A stretch of 64,000 nt of DNA from positions 124,001 through 188,000 of the forward strand of contig JAACJK010000117.1 in assembly GCA_013368325.1 (NCBI GenBank). Direction: 5' to 3'. The notes under the pieces were generated by a model, which worked only from the letters and a program-made list of their open reading frames with translations, was not told where the DNA came from and made no database searches. This DNA comes from Ephemerocybe angulata (lineage: Eukaryota > Basidiomycota > Agaricomycetes > Agaricales > Psathyrellaceae). Every line of letters begins with the position of its first letter. The first letter of the stretch is position 1. Below are positions 34,201-46,365 of the stretch, piece after piece. The translations under genes were made by a program, and so were the position numbers.

Positions 34201-35741
34201 TCCTTGACGTCAGCCGCAGCCTGTTGGGGCAAGTTGGCCAACTCGTAAATGCCATTGTCCGAGCTGATGGTCAAGAGCACCGCGCGTTCCGCCGGGTTGA
34301 AGCTGAGCGTCCGAGGCGGGACGTACGGGCTTCCGAACTTCTTCACGCTCAACAGCCCAATATCCGATCCGGTATTGAAATCATACGCGCGAACGTACTT
34401 GTCCCGGACGTAGTACAGGGTATCCTGGTTCACAGAGAACGCCGGACGCTCCCTCTCAAGTTTGAACACAATCAACCCACTGTCGTGACCAGCAGCGAAC
34501 AGGTTGAGGTTGGGGTGGGCAGCGAGCACCCAGAACCGATCTTGTTCCCTCCTAAACGTCTGGATCGCAGTCCGCTTGGCCAAGTCCCACACGCGCACCG
34601 TCTTGTCCTCTCCGCACGACACGATCAGCTCGTGCTTGGGGTGGAAGAGGGCGCTGGACACATTGTTGAAATGGCCACGGCACGAATCGACCTCCCAGGC
34701 CTTCGTCTCGCTCATCCGCCATACCTTGATAACGCGATCGTCGGCGGCAGAAATGATCAGAGGGAGGGTGGGGTGGAACATGGCATAGTTAACGCCACGG
34801 TCGTGGCCCTCCAAAACGTGCTTGACGGTAGAGAACGAGTCGAACGCCTCAAAGTTCGCAGGGCCGGTGCTTCCAGGGCCTTGATTCTGGGGCCCGCCGT
34901 TGGGCGCTTTGCGGAGAGCCGAGATGTCCCAGACGCGCACAGTTTGGTCCATTGATGCGGAAACGATGAGGTCCTCCTTGGGATGGAACTGGACGGACAT
35001 GACATAGTGCGAGTGCCCAGTGAGGGTGGCGATGCATTGCCTGGAGGTGCTGTTCCAGATACGAATGGTTTGGTCGTCGGAGGCGGAGATCTGTAGTCAG
35101 TGGTAAGCAACCACGGTACATGCCAGTCGATGGGGTGGAATGAACGCACAATCCACGGCATCTCGTGATGGAACTGGACTGTTCGGACGTAGTCCAAGTG
35201 TCCGTGGAGGGTGAACAGGCATCGGCGATTCTGAGGTCGGATATCTGGAAATCGCGGTTGTCGTGTCAATGCGCCCCTTCTGCAGCGGGATTCGAGGGAC
35301 GGAGAACTCACCCCACACTTTGATTTTATAATCATCGCCTCCAGTTACCAGCAGCGGTCGGGTTGGGTGGATTGCAACGCCTCGGACGGGGCCTGTTCCA
35401 AGCAAATTGGGGTGCAGCCTCATAAATAGACTGCGAATGAGAGAGTTATCGCAACGCACCTTCGTGTTCCTCGAACCTATCCACCAAAACGCCCATCCGA
35501 TAATTCCACAACTGAACGCTTCCATTATGGAGTGCAGCCGCCAACAGAGGTTGCGATGGGTGGAAAGCAAGCCCTAGACAGACGGTTTCAGCATTGAGTC
35601 CTGTATTTCGCCACTGGGCCCAGCATATCCCCCGACGAACGCCGCCAGGAATGGTCGGCATCGAAGGGCTGTATCCGTGCCAGAATACATACCCTTTACA
35701 CGGTTGCTTTTGGACTCGAACTTCGTGAGCATAACAGACAT
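31260..35741 (-). CDS. COP1: Coatomer (COPI) alpha subunit
   Basis: A 1216-residue alpha-COP, part of the heptameric coat on Golgi-derived vesicles that carries retrograde cargo and binds dilysine signals. Fourteen exons fit: 35741-35693, 35573-35460, 35392-35312, 35244-35150, 35090-34113, 34060-33829, 33777-33639, 33564-33324, 33261-33106, 33046-32848, 32796-32270, 32217-31894, 31835-31563 and 31502-31260. An N-terminal WD40 propeller begins [20 protein letters not shown] and shows repeated HxxxVxxxxFHP and DxTxRVWD units. A second propeller follows, then an alpha-solenoid ([22 protein letters not shown]). After an acidic linker comes the C-terminal domain ([31 protein letters not shown]) that binds epsilon-COP. 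Length agrees with other fungi. An earlier in-frame ATG adds only three residues (MSV). Confidence 0.97.
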
Positions 35742-36018
35742 GCTCGCAGATTATGTCTTCCCTCGCCGATCTAAGATAATGTGGAAGAGAGGAAGAAACG
35801 AGATATGAATGGGGCAGCAGGGATTAGAAGGGAGAGCCTCGATACTCGGTACGCGGAGACGTGGCTTGTAAACGTGGAAATATCTTGCCGCTTCCGGTGC
35901 TCTCATTATGGTAAGTCGCCCCTATCGGGTCGGTATATACAGGGTATGAGGGTATGCTACACGAATAAACTACAGTACTTAGTCCTGTTCTAAGGTCCTT
36001 TTAAGTCATAATACATAT

Positions 36019-39000
36019 TTAAATCTTCTCCGAAACGCCCCCATTCGCGACCCCATCCTCAATGGTGCTATCCCTCTTCCGATGACCCAGTGAACCCAGC
36101 CAATCCCCAACCACCAGCAACTTGCTTCCCTTCCTCTTATGCATCGCGCGCGCCTCCGCACTATACGCAGGCAACGCTTCTGCCCCAGTCACAGTCATAC
36201 TGCTTCCACTCCTCCTGTGCTCCTCATCCACAGGCTCGACTGGTGCCGACAGCCGGTTCTTCGCGGATTGCACGGCCTTCGAAGTCTCCTCCTTGATTTT
36301 GTGCCCCATTCCTTCAGCCCTTCGTGCAGCCTTCGCAGCGTACGACTCATACGGCTCCTTTTCGTATGCCGCAGATATCGCCCAGAGCAAGAAGACGAAG
36401 AAGATGAAACAAGCCGCAGCGACCATGATGATGACGACGTAGTCCTTCGCCTTGAACCACATTATGGCAAAGGAAGCAAAGAAGGAGATCATCCTGTATC
36501 AAAAGGTTAGTTATCCAGCAGTAACTCCGGTGTAAGAGGGATACGTACGACCAGATTAACAGCGCGAATGGCAAGGCATACATCAACGCCAACGACTCTA
36601 GGCCCCATCTCGAGACACTTCGGTGAGCGACAAATGATAACTGTAGAGGATAAGACGTTAGTTGGAGAAATCAGGGAGTAGCGAGACCTCTACTGACGTT
36701 CATGGCCTCCCGATGCTGCCTTAAAAGCAGCAAACTAAACACAATCGTCCCCATGCTCGCCAAGATCGAAAAATAACTCGCTCTTTGCTCGTCCGACCTC
36801 TTCGGCCCCTCAGCCCCGGCACTATCCACGCTTTGGATAGTAAGGAACGACACATTGGCCGTCAAGACGACAGTGCCCTAAGATCCAAGAACTCGATTAA
36901 TCTCAACGAATCATGACATGAGGGAACAATGTACTCACATATAGAGTGATGTCTCTCCACTCCTCCACCATCTTTTCCGCAAACTTCGCCAACGTATGCT
37001 TGCTCACTATCTCATCCACCGTCATGTCCCTCAATCTCCTCATATGCATCGTCGGGCTCCCGAACATCACTATCGACAACAAGGTCATCCATAGGGAGTT
37101 TTTGGCCATGGCCCGTACTGCAGGATCTGGTACCGGGTCTGCATCCACCGCCACGAGCTCGCTTCTGCTGCTATCAGTGTCACTGGAAGTGGAGGATCCA
37201 AAGATAGCAGTCCACCATGGCTTGTGCTGCCCGAGTGTGGAAGCCTCAACCCATTTTTGACGCCGATGGGGGGAGTAGTGGATAGATTGTGTGAGGTTCA
37301 GCCGCGCTCCCCGTTCGCCATATAGGTTAATGAATCTTTCGTGGTCTGTCAAATTGAACCTCATGAGCTTGCAATCGCAGACGCGGTATGAGAGGCTACT
37401 TACAAAATTCGCTGAGCAATCGACCTAAAATTGATTCAGAATTTCGTTAGTTCCCATAGCGCCCATATAATTGACAGAGGCAACTGAAGAGATCCAATAG
37501 CTCACATATAACTCTCCTCTCCCCATGACTCATCCTCCTCCTCTCCCACTTCTTCCCCTCATACCGATGTACAATTCCCTGCATGAACTTCAACTCGTTC
37601 AAGTCCCTCGGCTCCGTCGTCGAGGCCGCACTTGTCACCACATCTAAGCCCCCATTTCAACACGACCATCCAACATCACAGATTGCAGAAAGCTCAACTC
37701 ACCTCCAATCCCATACCCCACAAAATCATCGGCCTCCCCCAAATCCCTCTCGCTAAGCTCATACAAATGCGGGAACAAGTCATTATGGTACCAATAGTGG
37801 CTCCGCATCTGCAGTCCAACAAGCCACTCCGTCTGTTCCACATGGACCTCCCCCAACATATATCCAAAATCGAAAGGGTCGAGCCAGAAGAGCGTCTGCG
37901 TCGTGTGCGAGACGAAGTAATATCCGATACGCCCAGTGAGCCTAAACTCGAGCACGAGGACGACGGGTGCGATATCCTGAGGATACGTTTTCCGTTCTTT
38001 AGAACCACGTTTTTTGGTAGGTTTGGGAGGGCGGGGGAAGTCGATGTCGTTTCGTTTCATGTAGTCGAAGATTTGGCCCATGTAGTCTTGAAGGCGAGTA
38101 TATATTTCTTGGTCATATATCCAGGCTTCTGTGAGGACGGGTACAGGCTAGATGCGATAGCAAACGTTAGTATCGTGCTAAGGGCGCCCAAGTGGTGATG
38201 AAACCCACGTTTTCCGGTGAGTCGCAGTAGAAGTACCTCGTTCCTTCAGGGTGGACAAAGACCTTCCATCCTTCGGGAGCTCGAGGGGCATGGAATGAGG
38301 TTTTGAAGGGTTCGATGATATGGGATTGCGATGCCACGACAGGACTGGTTATAGGACAGGTCGTCAACGTTAAGGCTGAAAGGAGACATAGGAAACACTC
38401 ACTGGACGTAACCCCTCTTATACCTCTCGTACTCAATCCTCGTCGTCACAGCTCTAAGATGTGGAATCTCCTTTTCCATCGCCAAATTCGCATACCGAGC
38501 AGACGCACGATCCATTTCCGCAACCTGTGGCTCATGCCCAAGGTCCCCCCCTCGGAACTGCATGTCGCGCCCGCCCAAATCCGGTTCCTGTCCTTCTAAC
38601 TCCCCCTCTTCTACCATCTCCTCTTGCTCCTCCAGGTCCTCATCCTCACACTTACACCGAGGGCCTTCACAGCCCGAGGGATAATATGACGTTGTCCGTC
38701 TTCTCCTCAAAGTACGCACCGACTCCGTCGCGCTCTCGGTATGCATATCATCCTCCTCCAACATATCCCCTTCACCCTCGCCCTCATTCTCCTCAGCCGT
38801 AGTAGTCGGCCATGCCACCCCGTTCGTAGTAAGCGCCCTTCTACTACTAGTACCGCTAGTTGTATGTGGCCGCTGAAATTCGGACTGCTGTAAAGCCGCG
38901 TTGACATCGCTCTGGGCGACCGCAGACGCCCTGCGCATCGCAGCCTTCTTCATCTCAAGGCTTGCAGTGTTCTTCCTCGCCCTCGGCCCATGGCCCTGGT

Positions 39001-39583
39001 TCACAGGAACGTTCAGATTAAACCGTGCAGGAGTTCCCGGTGGACTTGTGAGTGAGGAGGTGTATCGACCGGGACGGGTTATGGAGCTGGGGTTGAACGC
39101 AGTCGATTTGCTGCTGTGTGGCTGTCGAGGGGAGGTTGAAGGTGACGGGAACGTGAATCCTGCTGATAGCTCCGACTCTGCTGTGATCGCTCTGCTGGGC
39201 TGCTGTTGTTGGATGCTGGGGCCAGATACGCTGGACTCCAGACCCGAATCGTTGTCGTCCATATACTTGAGGAATGGGTTGTGACGTCGTGTAGCGCTGG
39301 GGGGAGCTGGGGCTAAGTGGTATGGTACATGGCTTGCGGGTGCATGAGGCGACGGTGCCGTGTCCACCCTCGATTCGGATTCAGCCTCGTGCGAAAAGTC
39401 GACTGTGCTCGTTGGACTCTCGTTGAGAATTGGGATAGGGGAAGTAGAATGGAGGATAGGTTGGGGTTCGTGTACTTCGTTCGAGGCGAAAGCCGGTGGA
39501 GGGGACTGTGACAGCGATCGTGAGCTTTCAGCGTCAATGATGGAAGGGCCTTCTCGCTGCCACCCTCGTTGTTGGGGAGGCAT
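36019..39583 (-). CDS. Large WW-like domain membrane protein (1024 aa)
   Basis: Exons are 39583-38403, 38344-38209, 38147-37703, 37643-37506, 37424-37404, 37345-36939, 36877-36698, 36640-36549 and 36493-36019. The first 390 residues are disordered, rich in Ser, Pro, Gln and acidic runs. Then come the WW-like segment (APEGWKVFVHPEGTRYFYCD), IGYYFVSHTTQTLFWLDPFD and MRSHYWYHNDLFPH, the pattern of the gene at 17349-19089. Exon 5 is a 21-base microexon (CRLLSEF) that joins to YHERFINLYGERGARL and restores the shared motif. Four hydrophobic segments follow (about 760-935), then a charged cytosolic tail. No function is known; the architecture suggests a membrane-anchored adaptor. The exon 1-2 junction has two possible acceptors; I chose the one using the strong GTGAGT donor. 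Confidence 0.72.
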
Positions 39584-40312
39584 TTGGGCGTTCGTCAGTG
39601 GTCGAAGGGGTCAGGTAGAGGGTAGTGGGGCAGCCAAAAGCATCTGGGTTCTTAGCTCCTTGTAAATACACAGCAGACCGGCACTGCCAGACACCTGTCA
39701 CAATTGCCTTTGTTGCCGGGACCAATATTGGTGGGGGAGTGGAGAGGAGCGGGACGACCGTGACTGCGAGTACACAGCTGCAAGTCAGATGGCATGAATG
39801 CGAAAATGAGACTCAAAATTGCAGCAGGAAGCCATGATTTCGGTGCTAGGATCCGTGTATGAGGCTGGAACATGCTGAGAGCCAAATGCCGTGCATTTGC
39901 AGCATCTGATGCGATGACCAATCCGAGAGGCTGGGAAAGGCGGGCGCTTAAATTTGATGCGCACCCTTTGTCTCCTCCTTCCACCTCGTTCCGAGTCATG
40001 TTTTTCTGTTAGACTCCATGAAACAGCCAAAAAGATCCTCAATTTGCCAGAAACTTTGCGCGCTCTGAGTACACGAGGCCTAGTTGGCAATTGCCGGTGC
40101 GAACCCACGTGCATACTAGAGCGCCCACTTTGGGAAGCTCGCGAGACCGCTCTATCACGGAAGCTCCTTGCTTCCAGCTTCTAAGCTCTACGTATCATAC
40201 AAAGCAGATGACTGACTTCACCCTTGGCTTTGCTTCCGGGGCTTTGAAAACAGCGAGACGGACGAATTGCGGGTTTTCATGCTTCCAATCCCACCAATTC
40301 AACGCGGACTGA
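39584..40312. other. Divergent intergenic region
   Basis: About 730 bp between two divergently transcribed genes (WW-like membrane protein, minus; DUF1996 protein, plus). Only short ORFs. It contains both promoters. Confidence 0.5.
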
Positions 40313-40319
40313 TATAAAA
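40313..40319 (+). promoter_or_regulatory. TATA box of the DUF1996 gene
   Basis: TATAAAA, 51 bases before the ATG at 40370. Confidence 0.6.
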
Positions 40320-40369
40320 CAAGCTCAGCAAGGCAAAGTCTTACTCATTGGCTTGAGAGGGGGGCTCCT

Positions 40370-42019
40370 ATGCAATTCTACTCCTATGCTATATTTCTTC
40401 TGGCATTTTCCGTCCAACTAGCGGTGTCCCAAAGCAGGAATCACTTCATTCGCTTCGCTTGCTCTCAGCTTGTGACCGAACGCCTTGATCCGTGAGTCTT
40501 CTGCGCTCTTTTCCTCCTGTATACGTCTGACCGTAGTCTCATTTGATCTCCGCATCTCAGCTTAGGAACTCCTGGGGTTGTTTCTCCCCATGTTCACCAA
40601 ATTGTTGGAGGGGTGAGTCGACTCTGATGTCCACTGCTTTGACACCAGTACCCTTGACAACATTCCTCTTCTCCTAGAATGGGTGAGTAACTTGAACCCC
40701 ATACTCGTCAAGTGCTGTTAAGACAGTTGTCGTATCTAGCTTCGACATTCAAATGAGCGCCGACAGCCCCATGCAGTCTACCTGCACAACTTGCAGGTGG
40801 AAGGAAGACGCGTCCAATTACTGGACCTCGGTGCTGTACTTCAAACATCAAAACGGAAGCTACTTGCGAGTGAGGCCACTGGCCAGCAAACCCATCCGTT
40901 TCACCATTAACATGGTTCTAGGTGCCTCAAGTGCCGCCCAACTATACTGGTTCGCCCAACGGTGGAATCGGTCTCTTCTACATACGTCCTCCAGAGGGAA
41001 ACCAGAAAGTCACGGCGTTTCCCAAGGTATGAACTCCTTCTGACTCCACCCCACAGAAAGATCTCGCTCATCTGGCCATGCTCCAGGGATTCCGCATGAT
41101 CGTTGGAGACCCCTCGCTCCGCAACAAGACCTTCGTCGACCCAAACAGCAGCTTAGGCCGAGCCCTCACATTCCGCTGCTGGGACGAGACATACAACGGC
41201 GACCCAAACCTCCCAGCCCCCGGCACAGGGTCCGACACAATTGAGTTGCCCAAGAAACTGTGCGCTGGTGGGATCCGGTCGAACATCTACTTCCCGTCGT
41301 GCTGGAACGGAAAGGACCTCGACCCCCCTGACCATTCTGTGGGTATATTGAGACACTCGAGATTCGGTCTAGCAGGGGGTATATTTCGCTGCACATGCTG
41401 ACACCCCGACTAGAGCCATATGGCATATCCTAACGGCGAGCTTGACTCTGGTGGCCACTTTTGGTTCTCCGGCGAGTGCCCCGCTTCTCATCCAATCCGA
41501 GTGCCCAGGATCCTCATGGAGGTGTCCTGGGATACGAGGCAGTTCAATAACATGTGGCCCTCGAAGACCAACCAGCCTTTCGTGTTCTCCCAAGGCGATC
41601 CGTGCGTCTCTTACTACTCTTACTTGACTTCTTAAAAGCGGCTTAACGGCAACCGTCTTGACATAGGACGGGATATGGGCAGCACGCGGACTATATATTC
41701 GGCTGGAAGGGCGACTCTCTCCAGCGGGCGATGGATAACTGCTGGGGCTACCCTAACTGCCAGGAGCTGACAGACCAATCTTCTGAAGTGCAAAACAGCT
41801 GCACCCAGAAATCAAGGGTCGACGAAGTGGTCGAAGGCAAATGTTCGTACGCACTCCTTTGTATACCTATACCCCCTTTTGTCCGCCGCCTTCAGGAAAT
41901 CATGCTGAGTTATTCATCTGCTAGATATCAATGCACTCCCTGGATGTAACCTCATCCAAGCCGGGCCCTCTCCCGCCACAATGGGTCCGTGCCCCGTCAC
42001 AGTGTTCGGGGGCGCCTAA
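40370..42019 (+). CDS. Secreted DUF1996 domain protein
   Basis: A 374-residue protein with nine exons: 40370-40491, 40561-40612, 40678-40682, 40740-40869, 40922-41026, 41087-41338, 41414-41601, 41667-41842 and 41925-42019. Exon 3 is a 5-base microexon required to join VGG to GFDIQMS. A signal peptide (YAIFLLAFSVQLAVSQ) precedes the DUF1996 domain, which fills the rest. Family motifs are VSPHVHQIVGG, STCTTCRWKEDASNYW, AGGIRSNIYFPSCWNGKDL with PPDHS, and GQHADYIFGWKGDSLQRAMD. Eight or more cysteines suggest an extracellular, disulfide-bonded fold. Members are common in mushroom secretomes; no activity is firmly established. A truncated pseudogene copy lies at 47620-48725. The model ends after the microsynteny-conserved GCNLIQAGPS segment. 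Confidence 0.93.
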
Positions 42020-42395
42020 TCTCAACCCGTGGGAATAGATCTCAATCCAGCGCCTATATCCTTGGACTTGGCGTAAGGGTCGAATGCCCAAGCTCAAGGG
42101 TAATGGCAATATTTAACAGGTTACGAGGACTTATCCGTGTCCGAAACTCGAAAGACTCCATGTTGCAACCTATCTTACGCGATGTAAATGAAGAGTGAAA
42201 TATGGTGAGGGTGGAGAACATCAGCCGACGGTAAAGTAGCACCAACGACTACGCAAGCAGTTCCACGGTGAGCGAATTTAAGAAACACTATCCCAGAGTG
42301 CCGAGATTAGGAGCATGTTCCTGGTACGTCTCCTAGTGGATCTAGAACTGTCACACCGGGGCCCTGACAGGCGGGCCTTTTCTTCCTTATGCACG

Positions 42396-45300
42396 TCATC
42401 CTGCAATAGCCTCACTAATTCTGAGAGCATTCCCAGAGCTTTCAAGGAAGGTTTCTACAAGCCAGTATAAGTAGTCTGTAATTCAAATTTTGAGGGTGAA
42501 GCTTACCAAACGCATCGCTCGTCTTGTTGTTACCAAACATGGACGTTGCTTCAGCTGGGGATCTACGTTGATCATAGTTGCGGTATGACAGTTGGAACGA
42601 TGGGAAGGGTTCAAGTTAGAGATCTTGTCGCGTTGGTCATCCCGGACACTGATGTCGCCTGTCCCCGAACTCTTGTCCTCGACTTGGCCGCGTTCTTCAC
42701 CTCGACTGGAGTCGCCCTCGGGTGGGGAGGGATACCCGTAGACGTAGGGGCCGAACTCGTTCTCGTTCTCTCGAGAACTCACCCGGCGTCCGTCTTCATC
42801 GGGCATTATGGCGACTACGTTTGACTCGGGAACAGCTTGACCATGGTTGACCGAAGGGCATCCTAGAGAGCCGTTGGGAGTTCTTTCGACCTTTTCGGAT
42901 TTCGTGGGCGTGGTGACAGTCGAGCTTCGCTGTATGCTATGGAGATTGTCGGGTTTACTCTCAGAACCGGTGGTGGTCATTGATTCCAGAGAGCCGAATG
43001 CACAACCATCATCGACAGCACTGCTATTGAGCGAGTCACTTTGATTTGTTGTCGAATCCCCTTCGACCTTGTTCCTCGGCGCGTCCTTGGCTTGAGGTGC
43101 CGTTTCAACAGGGTCGCGCAAGAGCACTCGTCGGTATGTCGCCCACTTCTCATCGAATTGCTGAACTGTCATTGTTGTTCCTTGGGCAAAGTCCTCGATT
43201 TCGTTTACGAACACTTCTGTGGCCGCCCAGACTTGCTTCGACCACGCTAAGCCGTTTACATCGTCTTCGCTTTGCTCTTCAACGAATGGTATGTAAACCG
43301 CCATAAGCGCGAAGATGACTTTCCCTGTTCTTTCCTAGAAAAGCTGTCAGAATGAAACGAAATGGCATGATTGGAAATATTTTCACATGGTCCTCCGGAT
43401 TCAAAGCGGCCACCGCGGTGTGGATAGACCGAACTTTGGCTCGAATTGCTGCGACACTCCCTTCGTCAGGGGGACTGAACACTATCGTGTAAGTGATGTG
43501 CGTTGTACTTGTCATATTCGTGTGATTACCTTCCACAATTCCACGAACATTTCAGAATATTTTCAACCAATTCATCCAGGGCTATCTCGTCGTCTTTCCT
43601 CAGAGCCTTCCGAAGCTCAACCTGGGTAGCTCTGTGTCCCGATGTAACGCGCTGAATTAAAAGGTGTAAGCTGGCGACCCACTGAGAAGTTCCTTATATC
43701 GGACTCACTCGAAAATGAGGCGCTTCCAGCTCCCTGCAAGTATCGATATACTTCTGTCGACCAGCTACCCAGTCGGCCATAAACGTGAGAATGTTGTTTG
43801 ATGCGTCGTGATCGGACTCTGGGATGGAGGGAAGCGCGAGAGAGTCTGGATGGTGGCAATCCAACCATGCAAATAGTTGGCTACGACGATATAGAATTGT
43901 AAGAAAAGGATAACGAAGAAATGAAGGATGAGTGGGCCCACCTTTCAAGAGGCCCAATGGCATCCGTGTACGCATCGAAGGCCTCCCACTGTTCGGGGGT
44001 ATCTGAAGCTTCGACCATTTCTATGGAAGATATGATCCCTTTCATTACGTGGACATATTCTTTCCAAAGCTCTAGTGAGGTATTGGTGTTTCGGTTGTTC
44101 TTCTGGAGCTCTATGGCACTATGTTGAAGGAGCACATTGACCAGAGCAGTTGCAGGATAACCGCAGGGTACGTCCCAGAAGTCATCCGCGCCTGGTTGGT
44201 CCTTTTCGTGGTTGGCCGTTTGAGCTTCGGTAGCAGCTATCGCAACCTCATTTAAAGGCTCTTGAATGGACTCATCGAATTCCGGTCCATTCACCATAAT
44301 GCCATCTTCCGTGTTCTCCCTGGTGTTGTTCATGTCAAGGAAGGCAACCCCTAATGCATATGCGTGAGATTGAATGGTTTGATTCCCAATAGGACTCAAG
44401 GCCTCACCATGACGGACGGAGATTTTCTTGGAGTTTGATATTTCTGGAACAACATCGTTTAGCATGCCATCTGAGAATGCAGTTTAATACATATCTCTTC
44501 CATCTGAGTTTCAAGACAAGATGAACCTTTTGACAGTGAGAATGCGCGGCCTTTGAGCCGATGGCGCCAGTCGTCATCGTGGCTGAGAGCAAAATCTGCG
44601 TTTGGGGCCTGCAGGGAAAGGTACTTAAGCCTAACTCCCTGGACATAAGGAGAGGGTGCGACATACATTTTCTAACAGGTAATCGGTGATAACATCGCAT
44701 GGATGACACGACTAAGTTGACAGTGGCCGAAGGAGATACACATGAGCACTGTGGTAGCTTTGAGCGAATGGCGGCTGACAACGCACCTGTTTTCGACCGT
44801 TGTCGGGGAATAGCGCCAGCGTCATACCGCTTCCAGCATCGTTTAGTTCGCATTGGTCTTTGGGTGATTGACAACCCGAGGTGTTGCTCTTTTCATAACC
44901 GTGTCCCTCGCCCCGTGGTAAGCTGCTGTGCGAGTTGCCGTTGTCGCGGCTACCAGTGTTGGGTGTATCGGGGAATTCAGGGGTTGAAGGACCTTCACCC
45001 TTGCCTTTGGAGTTTCCGGCTTGGTCCAGGTGAGCCTGCATTCGCGAGCGAAATTCCTTTGAGAACCCTAGCTTGTATCCTCGCAAGAAAAGAGTCTGGT
45101 CCTTTATTCCTCTGCTGACCCCGATACGTGCTTCGCTGGTACCCCGCTGCGTCCATGCGTAAGGGACTAGAGGATCGGAATACTGTTTTTCGAGCTTGAG
45201 TACATCGTACGCCGTCGCATCTTTGTATGCTGCCAGAGCCCAGCTATCAGATCGGATACATCCGGTAACGATGTAGATGGATTCGTCTTCCGCGATGGTA

Positions 45301-46365
45301 CGAACAGAATTTGCGTGTTTGTAGATCAGTTCGGCATGCTGTATGATATGACCTTTCAATACGGAGTGATCAACAAGCTCTTCCAAGTCGGCCGGTGACG
45401 TTGAAACCAGAGCAGCGCCTTGTGGCGCGCGACAGTGAAAGTTAAAGCTTGCCAAGCGCCTTGAAAACCCGAGAGTCTCAGCGCGGGGCTCATGTAGCGC
45501 AGGGTGACTCACCGTGGATCGTCCCAATACACCATCTCGCAAGCTGCTCCCTGGACTAGAATATCATCTTTCTTCAACTCTTCTTCGTAAACTGCGACTC
45601 TTCGGTGCGGGGACTGATATGGAGTCTCTGAAGAAGCGACAGCGCCATATTCTTCCCTCAACGACGCTTCGTCTTCCCAAAGGTTAAATGATCGTTTGAA
45701 ACCACTCTCTGGATGGAAGATGCCGACATCCCCGGGAATAACACCCCTCAGGCTCTCACCGGCAAACGGTTGGCGGGGACGAGGCTGCCAACAAGCGAGC
45801 CCCTTCCCGGAACCCAACATGCTAGCGACGTAGACCTCAGGCGTGGTGAGCTTCTGCATTTCCAAAAATCGATCATCTAGCTCCTCAATCGCTCTCTGGA
45901 AGACGGTAAATCAGTTAGACGTGACGAGGCTCACTGTACATGAGAGCATACCAGTCTGCAATCCTCCTCAGAGTCATCGGACAGGTCGGGAGATTCCGAT
46001 GGTTCTTTTGGTGTCTCCAAACCGGTATCGTTAGGTGCACTACGCGGGGAGCCATGGGATGTTTCGCCAAGTTGGAATATGTGTATGAGTGTAGTTATGA
46101 GTGAAAGCAGTATACGTCGAAGTAGTTGGACGCCCAGATCCCCAGTGTGTCGAGGGGTCGTAGAAACGGCAAGTTTAGGCAACGTCCCCACTTTCCCTGT
46201 GATGTCGATGGGAGCGAATTCCTGGCGAGCGGAGCTGGAATGTACATCGCTGACGTTGAAGTTCAAGTTGATGGTCGGAGAGATCGTATGCGTATGCATG
46301 TCGCGGCCGATAGAATTGAAGCTCTGAGGACCCTGGAAGTTGAGTCCCTGGGCGTCAGAGAACAT
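42396..46365 (-). CDS. Uncharacterised multidomain protein (about 1100 aa)
   Basis: Exons are 46365-45952, 45895-45513, 45447-44787, 44711-44667, 44608-44527, 44470-43942, 43880-43709, 43651-43549, 43481-43387 and 43334 onward. The N-terminus (MFSDAQGLNFQGPQSFNSIGRDMHTH) resembles motifs seen at the start of many Agaricomycete signalling proteins. A domain with GKGLACWQPRPRQP, GVIPGDVGIFHPESGF and SIYIVTGCIRSDSWALAAY follows, also widespread and unnamed in mushrooms. The last 450 residues are helical. No membrane segment or catalytic motif is visible. The 3' end is uncertain. The frame can run straight to a stop at 42483; a further splice plus a GTAAGC donor gives SDAFETFLESSGNALRISEA and a stop at 42396. 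Exon 3 has an alternative acceptor at 45459. The function is not known. Confidence 0.65.

Noticed and set aside
37368..37403. 36-base intron after the microexon of the large WW-like gene
   Set aside because: Too short for this genome and breaks the family motif; a 58-base intron ending at 37346 restores it.
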